NCBI GenBank assembly: GCA_944322325.1
Contig: CALUOQ010000008.1
Coordinates: 1 to 64,000 of the forward strand
Length of the DNA stretch: 64,000 nucleotides
DNA from: an uncultured Alloprevotella sp.
GTDB taxonomy: Bacteria > Bacteroidota > Bacteroidia > Bacteroidales > Bacteroidaceae
Reading direction: 5' to 3'
Shown here: piece by piece, positions 24,951-34,167 of the stretch
Position numbering within the stretch: the first letter of the stretch is position 1
Layout of the letters: every line of letters starts with the position of its first letter
The notes under the pieces: generated by a model
Database searches by the model: none
Told to the model about the DNA's origin: nothing
Seen by the model: only the letters and a program-made list of their open reading frames with translations
Translations under genes and position numbers: made by a program

Positions 24951-27653
24951 TTATCTCAGTACGGCTTTGCCGTTCTTGATGTAGACGCCCTTCGTCGGTT
25001 CGTGCTGGAGCTGGCGTCCGCTCAGGTCGTAGAGCTTGTCTGCGCCTTCGCCGGCGGCCTTGTCCGTCACGACGCTTCCGATGCCCACCTCGGCTGGAGT
25101 GCCGACATGGAAGAAGCGGAATACGTTGGCGTAGGGATTCTCGTGCGTGTTGTAGGACGTGACGGTGCCTTCCGTCGTGTTGTCCACAGCGCCGAGGTGC
25201 ATACAGAATGTCACGAGGTTCTGCGAGCTAGTCGGGTCTTCCCATACGCTGGGGCGCATACGCTGGATGTAGAACCCGGCGGGCACGTAGCTGCGCGTCA
25301 CGGCGCCCGTTTCGGCGTTGGTGACCTCAGCGACGGGTGCGGCTTCGAAGCGGTCGGTGGCGATGTCGTACTGCTCGGCGAGACGTACGTTTCCGCCGAA
25401 TTCGAAGTTACCCCAGATGTAGCCATCGGCTCCCACGTTGTAGAGGGCGAAGACGATGGAGTCCTGACCGTTGGCATCGGTGAGCACCTCGCGGTCGCGC
25501 AACTGGAAGAAGAAGCGCTTGTCGGTCGGGTCGAATTCTTTCCACGAGAGGATGCTGTCCTCGCTGACGTAGAGTCCCATCTTGACGTTGTCGCGCTGGA
25601 TGTACTGCGAGGCTCCGGAAAGGATGGCGTAGACGTCGCCGTCGATGTACTCGACGCGGTTCTCTTCGTAGCGGAGCTCTTCGTTGCAGATGATGTCGAC
25701 CTCGGCCTCCATGCTGAGGTCGCTTTCCTCGATGTAGCCGCGTATGTCGGCCAGTTGTTCAGCGGTGAAGCCGCCGATGCAGTCTTGGGCGTTGAGGTAG
25801 CTGCGGCCGGTGAGGAACGTGTAGTTCGATGCCTTGTATTCTTCGAAAGTCACCGTACAGCCCGGGTCGTCCCATGCACGCGCATCGTCCCAATAGTCCA
25901 AGTAATTGGCCTGGCCAAGGTCGCCGAGGAGCATGTTCTCGCTGGTGGCGTACATGGTGGTTATGCGGATGCCATAGCCATCTTGGGTCGTGTTGACGAG
26001 GTCGAAACCGACTTCGGCACCCGTGATGTCGACAAGCTGGGGCGGATTGAGGCCGCCGCTGTTGTCGCAGAATACCTTGCCGGGATTAGCCTTGTTATAG
26101 AGCAGCAGGGCGCCGGACCCGTCGGGTGCCTCGGCGAGTGCCCACAGGGTGTGGTCGTCGATGGGGGCGTCAGCCAGGCAGGCGAGGGCATTATTGGTTT
26201 CGTCGTAGGTATCGGTGAAGATCTTGTTTCCGCGAATGCGCAGGATGTACCATGTGGCGGTTTCCTCGTTGAGCGTGAAGTCGTCGTTGAGCTCGGAGAG
26301 CTTTATGGGGAGGTTGCGCGTGTAGTAGAGTTCGTACTGTATGCCGTTATAGATGTTTTCCGGCGTAATGGTCATGGGCATCTCGGGGCCGCCGTTCTCC
26401 GTGGTGAGCGCTTGGTCGAAGGAAAACATCTCGCCCAAATCAGGAATTGTGATGGTAGAGTCGATGTCTGCATACACGCTTACGTTACGGATGGTGGAGG
26501 GCATTCCATTCATCAAGTAGTTACATACCAGATTGATCTGACGCCACGGGCGATAGACGGCATCCTTAGTGGCGGAGACGGTTGCTGTTTCGTTGTTGTA
26601 GCCGGTCAGGACCGTGAAGTTCGTGATGGCAGGCGGCACGATGGTGTCGCCGACGGCGAAGCGAGCGGTGAGGGTGGTGACGGTTTCTCCGTTGTCGAAG
26701 ATGTATTCACCCTCGGCGCCGTTGATTTCGCTCAGGTCCATGGAGCAGTTGAACGTGATGCGCGGGTTGACCGTGTAGCTAATGGCCAGTGTGGGCGTGC
26801 CGGCGGCTATCATCTCTTCCGTCAGGCAGTAGGTAGTGGAGTCGGTTACCAGAGCGCCGCCCATCGTGGTCGTGCGGATGACGGTATTGCTAAATGAAGG
26901 CAGGGCGATGGTGTCGCCGAGCTGCACTTCCGTACTTGACCCTGTCTCTTCGGTGGGGAGCAGGTCGGTCAGCCCAGCGTCGGCAAGCAGGGTTTGGCTG
27001 TTGCCGTCGTAGAAGGTGTAGGTGTAATTGACCGTGTAGAGGTTCTGTTCCTCGACAGTGGGCACCATGACCTTGTAGTCCGAGTTGCCGCCGGCACTGT
27101 TCCATCCTACGACAGTGGCGGCGTCGTGGCCGCTACCGGCTCCATCGCCGTTCAGGTAGAGTGTTTCGCCACGTTCAGCCGAGGCATTGACCCCCACGAA
27201 GTTGAACGTCTGTGCGGAGGCGTCGGATACTGAAATGGTGAAGGTTTCAGGCGCTCCCTCGTCAACCGAAACCGTAGTACAGAGAGCCGGACTACCGCCG
27301 GACATGTGCATGTACTTGTTGTCGACGAGTGAGATGAAGTGGTAGTTGTTCTCGCCCTCAGCTTTTTCCAGCCGCCATAGCTGGGAATTGGTCGACACAT
27401 TGCCGGCTTGGAACTCGGTGTAGAGTGCCAGCATGAGCTCGCCGTTGGCATTCGGCGAGTTTTCGATGTAACGGCTTCGCCCGTTGTTCCACAACATGAC
27501 GGGTGTCCCGTTCTCGGCCAAGGTGGCCAATTCCTCGAGCGTGGCAGCTGCTGTACCCTCGGAGGTGGCAACCATGACGGCACGTTGCGCATCTGCGGGT
27601 ATAGCACTGGCTAAACCGAAGAGCAAAGCGATGGAAAGTAACGCTTTTTTCAT
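24951..27653 (-). CDS. large secreted protein of unknown function (paralogue A)
   Basis: The 900-residue protein has a signal peptide (about 1-22, ending in ADAQ) and no recognised enzymatic motif. The sequence is a series of beta-rich segments with many Thr/Asn/Asp. Repeated themes are LVDNKYMHM and a central ALACLADAPIDDHTLWALAE followed by GALLLYNKANPGKVFCDNSG, which vaguely resembles ricin-type beta-trefoil lectin repeats. The C-terminus LYDLSGRQLQHEPTKGVYIK, then NGKAVLR, matches the tail of the GH20 enzyme and the next paralogue, and looks like a T9SS-type sorting tail. It is a tandem paralogue of the gene at 27895. Both appear monocistronic with their own -7 boxes and terminators. Confidence 0.7.
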   Translation of the reverse strand: MKKALLSIALLFGLASAIPADAQRAVMVATSEGTAAATLEELATLAENGTPVMLWNNGRSRYIENSPNANGELMLALYTEFQAGNVSTNSQLWRLEKAEGENNYHFISLVDNKYMHMSGGSPALCTTVSVDEGAPETFTISVSDASAQTFNFVGVNASAERGETLYLNGDGAGSGHDAATVVGWNSAGGNSDYKVMVPTVEEQNLYTVNYTYTFYDGNSQTLLADAGLTDLLPTEETGSSTEVQLGDTIALPSFSNTVIRTTTMGGALVTDSTTYCLTEEMIAAGTPTLAISYTVNPRITFNCSMDLSEINGAEGEYIFDNGETVTTLTARFAVGDTIVPPAITNFTVLTGYNNETATVSATKDAVYRPWRQINLVCNYLMNGMPSTIRNVSVYADIDSTITIPDLGEMFSFDQALTTENGGPEMPMTITPENIYNGIQYELYYTRNLPIKLSELNDDFTLNEETATWYILRIRGNKIFTDTYDETNNALACLADAPIDDHTLWALAEAPDGSGALLLYNKANPGKVFCDNSGGLNPPQLVDITGAEVGFDLVNTTQDGYGIRITTMYATSENMLLGDLGQANYLDYWDDARAWDDPGCTVTFEEYKASNYTFLTGRSYLNAQDCIGGFTAEQLADIRGYIEESDLSMEAEVDIICNEELRYEENRVEYIDGDVYAILSGASQYIQRDNVKMGLYVSEDSILSWKEFDPTDKRFFFQLRDREVLTDANGQDSIVFALYNVGADGYIWGNFEFGGNVRLAEQYDIATDRFEAAPVAEVTNAETGAVTRSYVPAGFYIQRMRPSVWEDPTSSQNLVTFCMHLGAVDNTTEGTVTSYNTHENPYANVFRFFHVGTPAEVGIGSVVTDKAAGEGADKLYDLSGRQLQHEPTKGVYIKNGKAVLR

Positions 27654-27727
27654 TGCAGTTGAAATTTTAGGTTAGACAATAAAGTTGTTTTATAAATTAA
27701 GAGTTTGTTGTTTTAGACTTTCGTTCG

Positions 27728-27735
27728 CAAATATA
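27728..27735 (-). promoter_or_regulatory. -7 box for paralogue A
   Basis: TATATTTG on the minus strand, 75 bp before the start codon. The leader shares the segment ATTTTAGGTTAGAC with the leader of paralogue B (plus-strand reading). Confidence 0.4.
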
Positions 27736-27814
27736 AAGGTTTGGAATGAAAATCGCGCGGAAATCAAATACTTTTTTGTGGATTTAACATTAGAGGAGGT
27801 GTAGGGCAAAGGAA

Positions 27815-27851
27815 AAGAGCGCCTATCACCTTTATGGCAACAGGCGCTCTT
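27815..27851 (-). terminator. terminator of paralogue B
   Basis: AAGAGCGCCT (27815-27824) and AGGCGCTCTT (27842-27851) form a perfect 10-bp stem, followed on the minus strand by TTCC. It lies 44 bp after the stop. Confidence 0.65.
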
Positions 27852-27894
27852 GGGAGATGTGTCGCTTGTGTAATAGTCAGTTATGCGTCCGAGT

Positions 27895-30606
27895 CTACTT
27901 CAATATGGTTTTGCCGTTCTTGATGTAGACGCCCTTCGCCGGTTCGTGCTGGAGCTGGCGTCCGCTCAGGTCGTAGAGCTTGTCTGTGCCCTCGCCAGCG
28001 GTCATGTCTGCTGATACGCAGCCGATTCCCACTTCAGCCGGTGTACCGACATGGTAGAAGCGGAATACGTTGGCATAGGCATCTCCCTGCGTGTTGTACG
28101 ACGTAATTGTGCCTTCTGTGGCGAAGTCAGCAATTCCTTGGTGCATACAGAATCTCACAAGATTAGGTGCACTGGTCGGATCCTCCCAATCGCTGGGACG
28201 CAGGCGCTGGATATAGAATCCGGCGGGTGAGTAGCTGCGTGTTACTTCATCGGTTTCGGAATCGATGATTTCCTCGACGGGGGCGGCGTGGAAGCGGTCG
28301 GTCGCGATGTCGTACTGCTCAGCGAGGCGCACGTTGCCACTGAAGGCGAAGTTGCCCCAAAGATAACCGTCGGCTCCCACATTGTAGAGGGCGAATACGG
28401 TGGAATCCTGTCCGGCGGCATCGGTGAGGGTCTCGACGTCGCGGAGCTGGAAGAAGAAACGCTTGTCGGTCGGGTCGAATTCCTTCCAGGAGAGGATGCT
28501 GTCCTCGTCGACGTAGAGTCCCATCTTGACATTGTTCATGGAAATGTATCGTGAAGCGCCGGAGAGGATTGCGTAAATGTCACCGTCTACATACTTGACA
28601 CGGTTTTCGTTGTAACGGAGTTCGTCGCAGATATATTCGACCTCACTTTCCATTTGAAGGTCGCCTTCTTCAACGTAGGTCTGAACGTCGGCCAATTGCT
28701 CAGCCGTGAATCCGTCGATGCAGTCTTGGGCGTTAAGGTAGTCGCGACCGGTGAGGAAAGAGTAGTTCTTCACATCATATTCTTCAAAGGTGACCAGACA
28801 GCCTACGTCGCTCCAAGCCCTGACGTCGTCCCAATAGGTGAGGTAGTTTGCGTTAGACATGTCGGCGAGCAGCATGTTTTCGCTGAGCGAACGAGTGGCC
28901 GTGATGCGGATGCCGTAGCCGAGGTCAGTGTCTACGAGGTCGAAGCCGACGATGTTCGGGTCCGTGACGTCGGTGAGCTGGGGCGGGTTGAGTCCGCCGC
29001 TGTTATCGCAGTACACCTTGCCCGGGTTAGCCTTGTTGTAGAGCAGCAGGGCACCACTGCCGTCGGGAACTTCGGCGATGGCCCAAAGCGTGTGGTCGTC
29101 GACAGGGGCGTCGGTCAGGCAGGCAAGGGCATTTCTATCCTCCAGGTAGGTATCCGTGAATAGCTTGGTCTTACGCACGCGCAGGATGTACCACGTGGCG
29201 GTCTCTTCGTTGAGCGTCAGGTCGTCGTTGAGCTCAGAGAGCTTGAGCGGGAAGTCGTACGTATAATATAGCTCAAATATGATGCCGGAGTAAATGTTGT
29301 CACTCGTTACGACCATAGGCATTTCGGGACCACCGTATTCGGAGGTAAGCACTTGGTCGAATGTGTACGATTCGCCCAAGTCGGGGATCGTAACGGTGGA
29401 GTCAATGTCGACATAGGTATTGAACGTGCGGATGGTGCTGGGTATGCCATTGGCGAGATAGTTGCATACCAAGGTGACCATTCTCCACGGACGGTATACG
29501 GCTTCTTTCGTCGTGCTGACGGTGGCGGTTTCGTTTTCGTAGTCGGTCAGGGCGGTGAAGTTGGCGATATTCGGTGGTACGATGGTGTCGCCCACGGCCA
29601 GGCGGGTGGTGAGTGTGATGACTTCGCTGTCGTTGTCGAAGAAGTATTCGCCCGGAGCTCCATTGATTTCGGTCAAGTCCATGGAGCAATTAAACGTGAT
29701 GCGCGGATTGACGGTGTAGCTGATGTCGATGGTGGGCGTCCCGGCGGCCATCATTTCCTCTGTCACGCAGAAGGTGGCGGAGTCGGTCACTTGGGTGTCG
29801 CCCCACATGGCCGTGCGTACGACGGTGTGGTTGAAGGCGGGCAGGGCGATGGTGTCGCCGAGTTGAACTTCCGTACTTGACCCGGTGGCTTCGGTGGGGA
29901 GCAGGTCGGTCAGTCCGGCGTCGGCTAGCGTGGTATTACTGTTGCCGTCGTAGAAGGTGTAGGTGTAATTGAGCGTGTAGAGCGTCTGTTGCTCTACGGT
30001 GGGGACCAGTACCTTGTAGCAGGCATTGTTTCCGCCTCCGCCCCATCCGACCAGGGCGGCTGCCTCGACGTCGGAGGAGCCCAAACGGCCGTCGACGTAG
30101 AGCGTAGCGCCCCGAGCTGCCGTGGCGTTGACCGCTGTAAGGTAAAATGTGTGGGCGGTGGAGTCCACAATGTCGAAAGTGAACGTCTCGGGGGTACCTT
30201 CATCCGGGGAAATGGTGGTCATGGGAGAGCAGTTTCCGTCGATAATCGTGGCTCCATCCATGTAAAGGTACTTGTTGTCGACGAGCGAGATGATGCGAAA
30301 GTTGTGCTCACCGTCGGCTTTTTCCAGTTTCCAAAGTTGGGAATAAGTAGACGCACTGCCGACTTGGAATTCATGATAAAGGGAGGGGGTTAGTCCTCCA
30401 TCGGTTTTTTTCGCGTTGTCAGCCGGAAGGCTGAGTCCGTTGTTCCACAGGATAACAGGGGTGCCGTTATCTGCCAATGTGGCCAGCTCTTCTGTCGTGG
30501 TCACTTCGGTTCCTTCGGACGTGGCAACCAGCGCCACGTGCTGGGCTTCCATCGGCACGGTCGTCAGGCCGATGAGCGCTGCAATAGCTAACAATACTTT
30601 TTTCAT
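27895..30606 (-). CDS. large secreted protein of unknown function (paralogue B)
   Basis: The 903-residue protein aligns by eye with paralogue A along its whole length: signal peptide ending in MEAQ, EELATLADNGTPVILWNNG, VDDHTLWAIAEVPDGSGALL, DSILSWKEFDPTDKRFFFQL and the C-terminal LYDLSGRQLQHEPAKGVYIK. Start ATG 30606 (MKKVLLAI) is preferred over an in-frame ATG 12 bp further up, because it puts the basic n-region right at the N-terminus. The pair arose by tandem duplication and has since diverged. Surface or extracellular location is likely from the signal peptide and tail. Function unknown; a glycan-binding or adhesin role is only a guess. Confidence 0.7.
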   Translation of the reverse strand: MKKVLLAIAALIGLTTVPMEAQHVALVATSEGTEVTTTEELATLADNGTPVILWNNGLSLPADNAKKTDGGLTPSLYHEFQVGSASTYSQLWKLEKADGEHNFRIISLVDNKYLYMDGATIIDGNCSPMTTISPDEGTPETFTFDIVDSTAHTFYLTAVNATAARGATLYVDGRLGSSDVEAAALVGWGGGGNNACYKVLVPTVEQQTLYTLNYTYTFYDGNSNTTLADAGLTDLLPTEATGSSTEVQLGDTIALPAFNHTVVRTAMWGDTQVTDSATFCVTEEMMAAGTPTIDISYTVNPRITFNCSMDLTEINGAPGEYFFDNDSEVITLTTRLAVGDTIVPPNIANFTALTDYENETATVSTTKEAVYRPWRMVTLVCNYLANGIPSTIRTFNTYVDIDSTVTIPDLGESYTFDQVLTSEYGGPEMPMVVTSDNIYSGIIFELYYTYDFPLKLSELNDDLTLNEETATWYILRVRKTKLFTDTYLEDRNALACLTDAPVDDHTLWAIAEVPDGSGALLLYNKANPGKVYCDNSGGLNPPQLTDVTDPNIVGFDLVDTDLGYGIRITATRSLSENMLLADMSNANYLTYWDDVRAWSDVGCLVTFEEYDVKNYSFLTGRDYLNAQDCIDGFTAEQLADVQTYVEEGDLQMESEVEYICDELRYNENRVKYVDGDIYAILSGASRYISMNNVKMGLYVDEDSILSWKEFDPTDKRFFFQLRDVETLTDAAGQDSTVFALYNVGADGYLWGNFAFSGNVRLAEQYDIATDRFHAAPVEEIIDSETDEVTRSYSPAGFYIQRLRPSDWEDPTSAPNLVRFCMHQGIADFATEGTITSYNTQGDAYANVFRFYHVGTPAEVGIGCVSADMTAGEGTDKLYDLSGRQLQHEPAKGVYIKNGKTILK

Positions 30607-30708
30607 TGCAGGTAACATTTTAGGTTAGACATAACGTTGTGATAGTTAAAGGTTCTTCTTATGAGTTTGTCTATTTATCTGTGTATGAATGGAGTGATAT
30701 GCTATCCG

Positions 30709-30716
30709 CAAAGTTA
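30709..30716 (-). promoter_or_regulatory. -7 box for paralogue B
   Basis: TAACTTTG on the minus strand, about 100 bp before the start. The rest of the 325-bp gap (30607-30931) holds only this box and the terminator at 30876-30915; I see no ORF in it. Confidence 0.35.
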
Positions 30717-30875
30717 CGTTGTCGGTGAAGAAAATAATGCCGTGTGTCGCTTAAGGAGTAACCTAAATAGGACGGTTTTTTGTAATAAATTATTGATTTC
30801 GGAACAATAAGTCACATTGGGCATTTACAGTTGTTCTGAGGCGTAAAGTAACAAAGGGAAGAATCGGATAAGAAC

Positions 30876-30915
30876 AGGCAAGCCGTCAAATGCATCTGCA
30901 TTTGACGGCTTGCCT
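30876..30915 (-). terminator. terminator of the downstream OmpA-like gene
   Basis: Two perfect 19-bp arms (30876-30894 and 30897-30915) with a 2-nt loop lie 16 bp after the OmpA stop. The T tract is weak (GTTCTTATCC). The arms contain GGCAAGCCGTCAAATGCA. Confidence 0.6.
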
Positions 30916-30931
30916 GATTGTTGGGGTCGGA

Positions 30932-32098
30932 TTACTTTGTTTGGTTTTCGTTGATGGTACAGATGCTGACGCGGTTCCAGTCGGGTTCGCTGAACATGTC
31001 GCCTACGCCTTGGCCTTCGGCGGTGATGCGGCTGCTTGAAATCTTGTATTTGCTGACGAGCATCTTTTTGACGGCTTCGGCACGGGCCTGGGCTATTTTT
31101 TCGTTGATTGCGGCCGAGCCTTCGGGCGAGGCGTAGCCCTTGATGTCGACGGTGGCCTCGCGGTGGTTGCGCAAGTAGGTGGCAACACGTTCGACGTTGG
31201 GCTGCTGAGAGGCGTCGATGACGGACTTGCCTTGGCGGAACGTGATGACGGACTCCAGCGTTTCGCGGGTGTTGGTCACGGTCTGGGTCTGGATGACGGG
31301 GCCGCGGTCGCGCAGTTTCTTGACTTCGTGGGACAGGGCGTTGATGCGTCCGTTGGCCTGGTGGAGCTGTGCGTTTTTCTCACTGACTGCTTCGCGCAGG
31401 TCGTTTATCTTGGCATTGAGTTCGTCGACTTCGTAGGGATCGTACAGGCGCACCCGGGTGAAGTGGTGGGCGCCGTTGCTTCCCTTGAAGTGATAGACGA
31501 TGCCAGCGGTGAGTTCGAAGTTGGCGTGATTGACGTCGTAGTGGCTCGGCATGAAGTTGGCGTAATCATTGATGCCGTCGTTGCCGTCCATGTTCCAAAC
31601 GACTGCGGGTTTGATGGCAATGGTCCAGGCACGCTCCAGCCCGAGATTGAAGTTCAGGTTGAGTCCGGCCTTGGTCGACCATCCGTTGGCGTCGCCTTCG
31701 CCGTTGGCATAATAGTGAAGCCAGCCGGCGCCGGCCATGGCTTCGATTTCGAAGAGGCGCGGCTCGTCACGGTAGCCGGCGAAAAGGTTGGTCAGGTTGA
31801 CGCGGCCGAGCAGGCTGAGGTTGGAGGCGTCAAAGGCGGTCCGGCTCTCGCTGGTGTGGATGGTCCACATGCTTTCGATGCCGAACCCGAAGACTGGGGT
31901 CACGTCCTTGTTAAGTTGTACGCCGACGGCTGAGCGGGCATTGCCCCAGAACGCGTGGTGGGTCAGCGGTGTGACGATACCGCCGTTGAGACCGACAGAC
32001 CAGTTGTCGGTGAAGCGTGTTTCCTGAAGCGTCGTTTCTTGTGCGGTGGCACTGAGCGAGGCTAGGCCGACAAGTGAAAGGATAAATAGTTTTTTCAT
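30932..32098 (-). CDS. OmpA-family outer membrane porin (second of pair)
   Basis: The 388-residue protein has a signal peptide (about 1-19, ...SATAQ), an N-terminal beta-barrel (NWSVGLNGGIVTPLTHHAFW onward), a central helical segment (about 215-265, coiled-coil-like) and a C-terminal OmpA peptidoglycan-binding domain (about 280-385) with VDIKGYASPEGSAAINEKIA and ARAEAVKKMLVSKY. It anchors the outer membrane to the wall and probably forms a pore. The tandem arrangement with a close paralogue parallels the paired OmpA-like proteins (Pgm6/Pgm7) of Porphyromonas gingivalis, which form heterotrimers. No separate promoter box is evident; it may depend on read-through from the upstream copy. Confidence 0.88.
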   Translation of the reverse strand: MKKLFILSLVGLASLSATAQETTLQETRFTDNWSVGLNGGIVTPLTHHAFWGNARSAVGVQLNKDVTPVFGFGIESMWTIHTSESRTAFDASNLSLLGRVNLTNLFAGYRDEPRLFEIEAMAGAGWLHYYANGEGDANGWSTKAGLNLNFNLGLERAWTIAIKPAVVWNMDGNDGINDYANFMPSHYDVNHANFELTAGIVYHFKGSNGAHHFTRVRLYDPYEVDELNAKINDLREAVSEKNAQLHQANGRINALSHEVKKLRDRGPVIQTQTVTNTRETLESVITFRQGKSVIDASQQPNVERVATYLRNHREATVDIKGYASPEGSAAINEKIAQARAEAVKKMLVSKYKISSSRITAEGQGVGDMFSEPDWNRVSICTINENQTK

Positions 32099-32179
32099 AC
32101 TGTTGATAATTAATGAGGTGAATGTATGGAGACGCGGGGGCGATTCGCAGCGCTTCTCCTCGGACTATGGGAATAAAAA

Positions 32180-32212
32180 GAGACATGGCCTACACGGGGT
32201 AAGCCATGTCTC
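32180..32212 (-). terminator. terminator between the two OmpA-like genes
   Basis: GAGACATGGC (32180-32189) and GCCATGTCTC (32203-32212) form a perfect 10-bp stem followed by TTTTTATTC on the minus strand. It lies 30 bp after the upstream OmpA gene, so the second gene would be expressed at lower level by read-through. Confidence 0.7.
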
Positions 32213-32241
32213 ATTCTTAAACGTTAAACAATCAATTCAGT

Positions 32242-33399
32242 TTACTTGGCGTTGACCGTGCAAATGCTGACGCGGTTCCAAGACGGCGACGAGAAAATAG
32301 AGCCGACGCCCTTGCCCTCGGTGACGATGCGACTGCTGTCAATGTTGTACTTCTTCACGAGGATGTCCTTGACAGCCTTGGCACGCTTCTCAGAGAGTTT
32401 CTGGTTGAACGATGCGCTGCCTTCCGGCGAAGCGTAACCCGTGATGACGGCCTTCGTGTTCGGGTTGTTCTTCATGTAGGTAGCGATGCGCTCGATACCT
32501 GCCATCTGCGTAGACATGACTTTCGACTTGCCTTGGTTGAAGGCTACGACTGCTTCCGTCGATGCGGCGGTGGTTGTCGTCTGGACTTTCTTGTTGCGGC
32601 AATCGTTGAGGTCACGCTGTAACTGACGGTTCTCGTTTCTCAGGTTGTTGAGCTCGCCTTCCTTCTGACCCACTTCGGAGCGCAGGCTGTTGATGCGGGA
32701 GTTCAGCTCATCCACTTCAGCCTGGTCGTACGGGCGAACCGTAACGAAGCTGTGCGTACCGTTGCTGTTCTTGAAGTGGTAGATGATGCCGGCGGCCAAT
32801 TCAACCGATGCACTATTGCGGCTGAGCTGTCCCGGGTGGCTGGCACCACGGTTGCTTTCGTAACCAATGCCGCTGATGTTGTAGATGACGGCCGGTTTGA
32901 CTTGGATGGTCCAAGCTTTCTTCTCGCCAACATTGAAGTTGAAGTTGAGACCAAATTTCGTGGACCAAGCATCTGAATCATATCCGGGCCATGCGCTCGG
33001 GCCTGAGTTGTAATAGTGCAACCAGCCTAAACCTCCGACAGCTTCCATTTCAAAGAGGCGAGGCTGTCCTTTGTATCCGGCGAAGAGGTTCATCAGGTTT
33101 ACGCGGCCGAGCAAGCTGATGTTGCTGGCATCGAAAGCTGTCTTGCTTGGAGACGTGTTGACTGAGGCATTTCCTTCAAGGGTCATACCTAAAGCCGGGG
33201 TAAACTGTTTTCCAATCTGGATACCGAATACGGGGCGCATGTGTTTCCAGAACGCGTATCCCGTGTGGATCGTCGTTACTCCTCCAGCGTTGATACCTAC
33301 AGACCAATTGTCTGTAAACTTACTGCCCTGAACTGTAGTCTGGGCGTTCATGGTCAGTGCACCCGCACTGAGCATGATGGCTAAATAGAATCTTTTCAT
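32242..33399 (-). CDS. OmpA-family outer membrane porin (first of pair)
   Basis: The 385-residue paralogue of the next gene has a signal peptide ending ...LTMNAQ, then NWSVGINAGGVTTIHTGYAF and a barrel. A helical linker follows (about 210-265: DELNSRINSLRSEVGQKEGE), and then an OmpA domain with AVITGYASPEGSASFNQKLS and KRAKAVKDILVKKYNIDSSR. The ending DWNRVSIC/SWNRVSIC is shared by both copies. A TATCTTTG box 63 bp upstream probably drives both genes. Confidence 0.88.
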   Translation of the reverse strand: MKRFYLAIMLSAGALTMNAQTTVQGSKFTDNWSVGINAGGVTTIHTGYAFWKHMRPVFGIQIGKQFTPALGMTLEGNASVNTSPSKTAFDASNISLLGRVNLMNLFAGYKGQPRLFEMEAVGGLGWLHYYNSGPSAWPGYDSDAWSTKFGLNFNFNVGEKKAWTIQVKPAVIYNISGIGYESNRGASHPGQLSRNSASVELAAGIIYHFKNSNGTHSFVTVRPYDQAEVDELNSRINSLRSEVGQKEGELNNLRNENRQLQRDLNDCRNKKVQTTTTAASTEAVVAFNQGKSKVMSTQMAGIERIATYMKNNPNTKAVITGYASPEGSASFNQKLSEKRAKAVKDILVKKYNIDSSRIVTEGKGVGSIFSSPSWNRVSICTVNAK

Positions 33400-33461
33400 A
33401 GCTCTGTTTTTTTATATCACTATAAAGTTCATTTCTCTCCGTGCTAAAAGCATTCTTGTTG

Positions 33462-33469
33462 CAAAGATA
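33462..33469 (-). promoter_or_regulatory. -7 box for the OmpA pair
   Basis: TATCTTTG on the minus strand, 63 bp before the start of the first OmpA-like gene. No TTTG at the -33 position. Confidence 0.45.
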
Positions 33470-33540
33470 AGAGGTTTTTCAATAGCTCGTTCGGAAAAAA
33501 CGAAGATTTTACGAAAAATACCTACTAAAGTGCGATTTTA

Positions 33541-33572
33541 TTTGGATTTTTCGGGCCAATGGCGTAATTTTG
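33541..33572 (+). promoter_or_regulatory. promoter of the DUF3467 gene
   Basis: TTTG (33541-33544) and TAATTTTG (33565-33572) are 20 bp apart, a good Bacteroidota promoter, 56 bp before the start codon. Confidence 0.6.
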
Positions 33573-33628
33573 TGGTTGTCTGATCAAGTGATAAGAACAT
33601 ACACATTATTAATATAGTAAGAAAAACG

Positions 33629-33952
33629 ATGGAAAATAATCAGAATCCAAACAACGGCCAGTTGCAAATAGAATTGGGGCCGGAAGTGGCTGAAGGTATC
33701 TACGCAAATTTGGCGGTTATTACGCATTCAAGCGCGGAAGTCGTCATGGACTTCATTCGTGTGTTGCCGGGGGTTCCTAAGGCTAATGTGAAGTCTCGTG
33801 TGATTCTTGCTCCTGAACATGCGAAGCGTTTACTATTCGCTTTGCAGGACAATATCTCGAAATACGAGAAAATGTTCGGACCAATCAACCTTCCCGGAAA
33901 TAATGGCGGAAGAACGGCGACGCCGTTTGGGGCGCCGGAAGGAAATGCCTGA
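33629..33952 (+). CDS. DUF3467 family protein
   Basis: The 107-residue protein contains the DUF3467 core: LGPEVAEGIYANLAVITHSS, then VMDFIRVLPGVPKANVKSRV and ILAPEHAKRLLFALQDNISK, with a disordered Gly/Asn-rich tail. The function is unknown; the small cytosolic protein is widespread in Bacteroidota. In Bacteroides it typically lies between rpoC and rpsL. Here rpsL follows as expected, but rpoC is not upstream: its place is taken by the OmpA pair on the other strand. It has its own promoter and terminator. Confidence 0.85.
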   Translation: MENNQNPNNGQLQIELGPEVAEGIYANLAVITHSSAEVVMDFIRVLPGVPKANVKSRVILAPEHAKRLLFALQDNISKYEKMFGPINLPGNNGGRTATPFGAPEGNA

Positions 33953-33975
33953 GCAGTCACAATGAAAAACGGGGG

Positions 33976-34002
33976 CGGGGCCGTGCGAAAGCATGGCTCC
34001 GC
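33976..34002 (+). terminator. terminator of the DUF3467 gene
   Basis: CGGGGCCGTGC pairs with GCATGGCTCCG (one G-T and one wobble) around a GAAA tetraloop, followed by CTTTTG. It lies 24 bp after the stop and separates this gene from the ribosomal operon. Confidence 0.75.
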
Positions 34003-34056
34003 TTTTGTTCTGAGCGCCCGAATAAAATAAATGATGTTTTAAGTACATGAGAATCC

Positions 34057-34087
34057 TTTGAACTTCAAGATTTTATTTGTACCTTTG
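34057..34087 (+). promoter_or_regulatory. main promoter of the rpsL-rpsG-fusA operon
   Basis: TTTG (34057-34060) and TACCTTTG (34080-34087) are exactly 19 bp apart. The start of transcription would be near 34094, leaving a leader of about 75 nt before rpsL. Confidence 0.8.
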
Positions 34088-34167
34088 CAGCCCAAGCGGT
34101 GTAGTGTGCACCTGCGGATGGAATAGAATCAAAAAATACAATATATAAATAATTAAAAATCAAGGAA

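Noticed and set aside
24945-26897. A 650-codon plus-strand frame opposite paralogue A
   Set aside because: Antisense shadow. Paralogue B has a similar but broken shadow, and only the minus-strand frames are conserved between the two.
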